A stretch of DNA of 35,240 bases, from assembly GCA_021014945.1 (NCBI GenBank), contig MU266599.1:1-35240 (forward strand), read 5' to 3'. The DNA comes from Leucogyrophana mollusca (taxonomy: Eukaryota; Basidiomycota; Agaricomycetes; Boletales). Positions 30,774 through 35,240 of the stretch are shown here, in pieces; position 1 is the first letter of the stretch, and every line of letters begins with the position of its first letter. Below the pieces are notes generated by a model. It saw only the letters and a list, made by a program, of their open reading frames with translations, ran no database searches and was not told where the DNA came from. The position numbers were made by a program, and so were the translations under genes.

Positions 30774-32121
30774 ATGTTAGGTTTCCAAAATTGGGGCTCG
30801 TCTCTTGGGCCCCGGGCCATCGCAGCTTTACTCTTAGGCCTGGCCTCACGCTCAAACGCTGGTGATCTCCCCCCTCCCCCAGCGAACCCATATCTTGGTC
30901 CAAGTCAGGATCCGGATAATATTCTGAAGTACATCACTTCCAACACCCTAACTGGGATCGCATTTGGTGAGCAGTCAAAAGACATCCGGGATGCAGGCAG
31001 CTCACAGACTCGTGTCACGGTGATGGCCCTGATATTAGCGCTCATATTGACCATTGCCTTCATTCAAACATACTGGATTAGAAAATGGGGGCCAAAGTGG
31101 ATGTTGTGCCTGGTTATTGGGGAATATAGTGAGTGCGGGATGCAACTGCTAGAACTCATCTGCGGTCTTAACAGCCTGCAAGCTTACGCCCTTGGATTTG
31201 CCCTTCGGTTCGGGCTGCATTACGCCCCCGACTCGAGAAACCTCTATATTGTTGAGGATTTCTTCGTTGTGCTGTCCGTATGTAAATATATGCTACCGTC
31301 CTGTTCATACTCAAAGTGGCCTCCATGGCATGACTAGCCCTGTGCCTTCATAGCGGCAGATTACATCCTCCTTGGTCGTATCGCCCGTTATCTGGACTGT
31401 GCAGAGTATTTGTTGGTGCCCTCGCAACGAATAACCGCCATCTTCGTGACGTCAGATATCACTACTTTTATGATTCAGGTCAACGTCGCTCACATATCTA
31501 CGATGCTCACGGCGCTGATGGGCTACATTAGGCAGCAGGAGGAGGTATTTCAGTATCCAACAATATTTCCACCGCTCTGGCAGGAGAGCACGTATGTCCC
31601 ATTTCTGAAACTTGGTTCAGACGCTTAAAAAGCCCACAGATATTCCTCGCAGGGCTCGCGTTGCAGCTTGCATCGTTCTTCACTTTCACTTGCATCTATT
31701 GCTGCTTCCTGTACAGAGTGCACAAGCATAAGCCCGAAATATGGGCAAAGGACCGAGGGGGGACCTGGTACCGGGACTGGCGGGTTTTGGCTGGAGCGTT
31801 ATCACTTAGTTGCGTAGGCATCTTGGTGCGTCCCCAAGTTGTATTAGGCTTGTATGCTGAAAGTTTGATTTATATTGCCCGGTCATCAAGGTTCGATCTG
31901 TTTACAGAGTCGTGGAGCTCTCGCAGGGCTACCAAGGGTATTTGACCACCACGGAGGCATATTTTTACGGATTGGACACCCTACCCCTCCTTGTCGCCAT
32001 TTCTGCCTACATCCCTTTCTGGCCGGGTCGGTTTATTCCCTCAGAGTCGACGGTGCTAGGGAGCGAAAGCCAGGTAGATAGCATAGACAAAGACATGCAG
32101 AACTCCGCTGCTCTTGCATAA
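30774..32121 (+). CDS. RTA1-like lipid-translocating exporter, tandem copy 2
   Basis: Paralogue of the upstream gene. Exons: 30774-30966, 31039-31128, 31183-31277, 31338-31478, 31532-31591, 31640-31825, 31891-32121; 331 aa. Motifs run in the same order: TYWIRKWGPKWMLCLVIGEY, RFGLHYAPDS, CAFIAADYILLGRIARYL, FVTSDITTFMIQAAGGG, FLAGLALQLASFFTF, VYRVVELSQGYQGYL and FYGLDTLPLLVAI. All six introns sit at the same positions and phases as in copy 1. Introns 1 (72 nt) and 2 (54 nt) are multiples of three and contain no stop, so a single open frame runs through them; comparison with copy 1 shows they are introns. The stop lies 71 bases from the converging gene. Confidence 0.95.
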
Positions 32122-32192
32122 GGTTAGCAGATGTAAGATGTGTAATGTGATCGGTGTGGGACGCACATGACCCAAATCTTCTCGACGTCGGT

Positions 32193-32849
32193 CTATAAGC
32201 CGGTCAAGAATGCAGCTAAGCTGCTCTGGCCATCCCGCTTTTTCTTTTCCGACTGCTTCTCCATTTGCCGATTACGCTCCAACATTTCCTGCAAGCCAGC
32301 CTTCTTTTTGGGTCGCCCTTTTGAGGATACAGACGGTGGACCAGCAGTTAGTTTTGGTGGCACCTGTGCTACTGGCGGTGTTGAGCTGTGACGAGGGGTC
32401 CCAGGAAAAGGTGAAGTAGGTATGTCCCGAGAAGTAATCTGGCTTTGAACCATGGTAGGTTTTCCGATTACGGGTGTGGTGGTGACACCCGGTGATTTCA
32501 CTCTCGGGAACTGCTTCGAGCCAGTTGAGATGAATGGCACATCGACACTGGTGCCACATGCGCGACAGGTTTTTCGATACACCCTCTGCGACTCCGTGAC
32601 CCCCCCAGCTTTTCTTTTTCTTTTGAGCGTTCGCTTGAGAGTCACAGTCCCATCGCCGTCTAGCAAGTACCTTCCACATTTAGAGCAGTGCGATGAATTT
32701 AGATGGATAGCCTCTGTGGGGTGCAGTCGATGCACGCGAGAGGCATGAAGAGCAGAGAGGGCGGGTGAAACTGGCAGGAGGGCAAATGGCAAGCTAAACT
32801 GGAATTTTGTGGTCGCGGTCGCTGCGGTCAATCCGAGGGTCGAACTCAT
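32193..32849 (-). CDS. Zinc-binding protein, Rpr2/Rpp21/Snm1-like (RNase P/MRP subunit candidate)
   Basis: Intronless, 218 aa. Two CxxC pairs, HCSKCGRYLLDG (~54) and KTCRACGTSV (~94), bracket a basic stretch (KRTLKRKRKAGG). This spacing and the upstream helix with SRVHRLHP suit the Rpr2/Rpp21/Snm1 family of RNase P and RNase MRP protein subunits, which bind zinc through such pairs. The C-terminal half is Ser/Thr/Pro-rich and ends in a lysine-rich helix (KGRPKKKAGLQEMLERNR) and SSLAAFLTGL. If correct, the protein acts in tRNA or pre-rRNA processing in the nucleolus. The assignment rests only on the cysteine pattern. The start is the first ATG of the frame, 263 bases from the divergent next gene. 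Confidence 0.8.
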   Translation of the reverse strand: MSSTLGLTAATATTKFQFSLPFALLPVSPALSALHASRVHRLHPTEAIHLNSSHCSKCGRYLLDGDGTVTLKRTLKRKRKAGGVTESQRVYRKTCRACGTSVDVPFISTGSKQFPRVKSPGVTTTPVIGKPTMVQSQITSRDIPTSPFPGTPRHSSTPPVAQVPPKLTAGPPSVSSKGRPKKKAGLQEMLERNRQMEKQSEKKKRDGQSSLAAFLTGL

Positions 32850-33112
32850 ACTCGGATGCCATACAATGATACATGATAATGAAAACGGACTCCATTCTCA
32901 ACCAACCCAGTATGCTAATATTCCCACGAGTGCTTAATTTCCATTGTCATCCGAATTAGGAAAGTGTTGTTATTCACAATGTTCTTTCTTTTTGTTCGCG
33001 AGGGCCTTTGTTCTCGGTAGCGAAAGGCAGGCTGCAGCCTTTGTGCGGCGACTTTAATAACCATTTACACCCACAGTCCTCTCACCGTCCACGTCTTTAC
33101 CTTTCTTTCATC
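32850..33112. promoter_or_regulatory. Divergent promoter, Rpr2-like / BTB gene
   Basis: 263 bases between divergent start codons. A pyrimidine-rich run TTCTTTCTTTTTGTT (~32980-32995) and CTTTACCTTTCTTTCATC directly before the plus-strand start suggest a CT-rich transcription start region. Nothing else specific was seen. Confidence 0.45.
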
Positions 33113-34671
33113 ATGATCGTTCCAAAACGCCTTCACCATTCACCACCACCATCTTCCTCTATATCACCAGAGCTGGCTCTCGGTCCTTCACAATCTTCGC
33201 CACTTGCATCTCCACCCAGCACCCCGCCGCGCGGGCATCGTCCATCTATATCAAAACCAATGACTTGGCTCACCCGTTCTTCAACCTCGGGCTCATCCCA
33301 TTCCGCACCTTACGCAGCGCCAAAACCAATTCGCATCTCAGAGCCCAAATTCGACAATTCTTTGGAAATATTTAACATCAAGCGCGGTGGGGCGCTTGGT
33401 AGCGGGGCTATAGTTGTGAGGACGCCACAGGAGGCATTGTCCAGCACAACCGATCAGTTGTTCGATTTCTTCGACGAAGACGAGGAAAACAGCGGAGTCG
33501 ACGGCAACGAAGATGCGGAGACTGAGCGAGGGAGAGATCTTCCTTCACCACCACACAGCCCACCACCCCCACCTCCTCCTGCAAAGAGCAAGTCTCCACG
33601 TCCAGTTGTGCTCTCCAGAACTTCCCCGATCCCCACGTCGAGGAGTTCCCCCAGCCTTCCCTTGAGGGAATCCTCCACGCCACCTTGCCCAACCCGGCCA
33701 CCTCCGCCGGCGCCTATAGCTGCACCCATCACGACCCTCCGACCCTCCTTGAAACCTAGAAGCGTATCGTCCTCCGAATATTCTCCCCCTGTCCCTGCCT
33801 TGCCTGCCAATGTCCCTGCTTCCCCACCACCACCACCATTTGAAGCAATTCTACTTTCATCGGTCCCAAGCAGTGCTATCGACCCTTCCAAAATCATTGT
33901 AACGTTAGAAACGAGCACCATGACGCATCGCACGACTCTACAGACTCTCACGTCACGACCTTCCTTCCTTTCAAGCTATATCACCTCACTTTTCCCCCGT
34001 AAATCCGAAACCGCATCACTGCGTTCACATGCCAGTGATCTATCCAGCGGGCCTGACAGTTCATTCAGCGCGATGTTCCATGATCATCTCGCTTCGTCAG
34101 GGCTTCTCTCTCAGTCATCGTCAAATATCCATATTTTCCTCGACAGGCCGAGTGCACCGTAAGTCTCATTACACATGACGATGAATAGCCTAATCTCAAT
34201 TATTCCCCGTGATTTAGATATGCCCATATTTTGACCTACCTCCGTTCCTCGCCCACGAGCGCCGAGCACCCCGCCATGCTTCCTCGGGCCGCTCAGCTTG
34301 TATCATCATCCCGGTCGCGCCTCGAGGCCTTACTTGAGTTACGCGACGAAGCTAGTTACCTCGACCTGGACGAGTTGTATAAGCTCTGCAATGATGAGAT
34401 CAACCAGCGGCAAAGCATCGTTATTCCGACTCACGTTCGCGGAGCGAGCGGTAGCAGCAGTGCCTCCATCCATTCCCTCCACACCCTTCGTGAACGGAGC
34501 GAACCCAACGAAGATACACGTTTGTCTCATATTTCTACCGAAACATCACAAGGCGTGCTCCAGTCGCCTAGCGTCCCTCGTCACTCCAGTCTCCGCGGTC
34601 GCAGTCAGACTCGGAAAGAAGTATCTGTTGCGGCGTCACTGAAGACTCGCCCTCCAGCAGGCTGGATATAA
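33113..34671 (+). CDS. Proline-rich protein with C-terminal BTB/T1 (KCTD-like) domain
   Basis: Exons 33113-34158 and 34218-34671 joined by one 59-nt GT-AG intron; 499 aa. The first ~260 residues are Pro/Ser-rich with poly-Pro runs (SPPPPPPPAKSK) and an acidic patch (DEDEENSGVDGNEDAE). From ~262 a BTB/T1-type fold is visible: KIIVTLETSTMTHRTTLQTLTSR corresponds to the first strand and helix, IHIFLDRPSAPYAHILTYLRSS (spanning the intron) to the FLDRDP..F..IL.FLR motif of KCTD and K-channel T1 domains, and RDEASYLDLDELYKLC to the last helices. Such domains mediate oligomerisation and often recruit Cullin-3. The ATG at 33113 is the first in frame; the frame extends upstream only through non-ATG codons. 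The partner is unknown. Confidence 0.88.
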
Positions 34672-35240
34672 GGTTTCGGCCTTTGTAATATTACCGCCTG
34701 AATGTTCGTCCTTCGCATCGATTTGCACTATATTCTGGATATACACATTACCACTCACATAGTTCTGTAGCATCTACATCCGCCATTTGTATCGGTTCTG
34801 TCACCTTGCTGTGCAATTCATTCTTCCTTTTTTTTCTACGACTCCAGCACTAACTCAGCGACGGTGTGCTTGAATCTGAAGTGTAGCATAAGCACGGCTC
34901 TTGGATTCATTGTACCTGACGTGTTCATAGTCACAGCGAAGGTCAGGAATTTTTCGCATCTCAGGTGGCCAGTTTCATAAGTACAGTCATGGACACGTGA
35001 CTGAAACAGTATCGGTCACTGCAACACTTGAGCACCACACTCCATTGCTCACCTCTATAGGCACAGTTTTTCTCTTATATCACCCGGGACCACCGGAAAT
35101 TGTTATTTGTGAAATTTTAAGGAATCTGCGGCAGCAGAAAATTAGAAAAAGTGAAGGGTTTGCAGACATGAAGCACTTTTTGAAATATTTGACCACCTTT
35201 TATGAACTATTTAGCCATGGAAAAGACTCCAAGCAATTAT
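34672..35240. other. Right-end segment, no gene recognised
   Basis: About 570 bases after the BTB gene, AT-rich towards the end. It should begin with the gene's 3' untranslated region. All frames are short and no repeat was recognised; another gene may begin beyond the window. Confidence 0.4.

Noticed and set aside
33454..33951. Minus-strand Gly-rich frame opposite the BTB gene
   Set aside because: The Gly-rich composition is the complement of the Pro-rich coding stretch; no start context or motif.

Overview
The window is nuclear DNA of a basidiomycete fungus, most likely an Agaricomycete. Almost every gene is broken by short introns (43-79 nt, nearly all GT-AG, many with a CTRAY-like branch site). 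Genes are tightly packed on both strands, and several families (DUF6534 membrane proteins, RTA1-like exporters, DUF7704) are typical of mushroom-forming fungi. I assembled 18 protein-coding genes by joining exons in frame, about 87 introns in all. No tRNA, rRNA, CRISPR array or intact transposon was seen.

Layout: 1-2144 is gene-poor, with a pyrimidine-rich unplaced segment, a degenerate GGATGGATG minisatellite and AT-rich spacer. HIS4 (2145-4793, +) encodes the trifunctional histidine enzyme. A strongly fragmented DUF6534 seven-helix membrane protein gene (5063-6957, -) has 18 exons, including micro-exons. PDB1 (7400-8854, -) faces an Irc24-like short-chain dehydrogenase (9101-10098, +), which is followed on the same strand by an ACMSD-like amidohydrolase/decarboxylase (10401-11736, +). 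Then come, all on the minus strand, a calcium-regulated mitochondrial carrier (11824-14204), a Ser/Pro-rich unknown (14607-16199), a TVP38/TMEM41-type VTT membrane protein (17149-18703), ribosomal protein eL36 (19436-19918), the casein kinase 2 beta subunit (20227-21779) and the fluoride exporter FEX (22008-23432). A DUF7704 membrane protein (24169-24771, +) converges on VID27 (25028-27887, -). VID27 shares a 154-bp divergent promoter with a small unknown gene (28042-28488, +). A tandem pair of RTA1-like exporters (28908-30228 and 30774-32121, +) converges on an Rpr2/Snm1-like zinc-binding protein (32193-32849, -). The last gene is a proline-rich protein with a BTB/T1 domain (33113-34671, +).

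Most genes are housekeeping: histidine synthesis, pyruvate oxidation, translation, CK2 signalling, mitochondrial nucleotide transport and fluoride detoxification. They are interspersed with lineage-expanded membrane proteins. I saw no clear biosynthetic cluster. The most distinctive features are the 18-exon DUF6534 gene with 10-18 nt exons and one GC-AG intron, the RTA1 tandem whose five internal exons match exactly in length, several stop-free introns whose length is a multiple of three, and the acidic C-terminal extension of CK2 beta.
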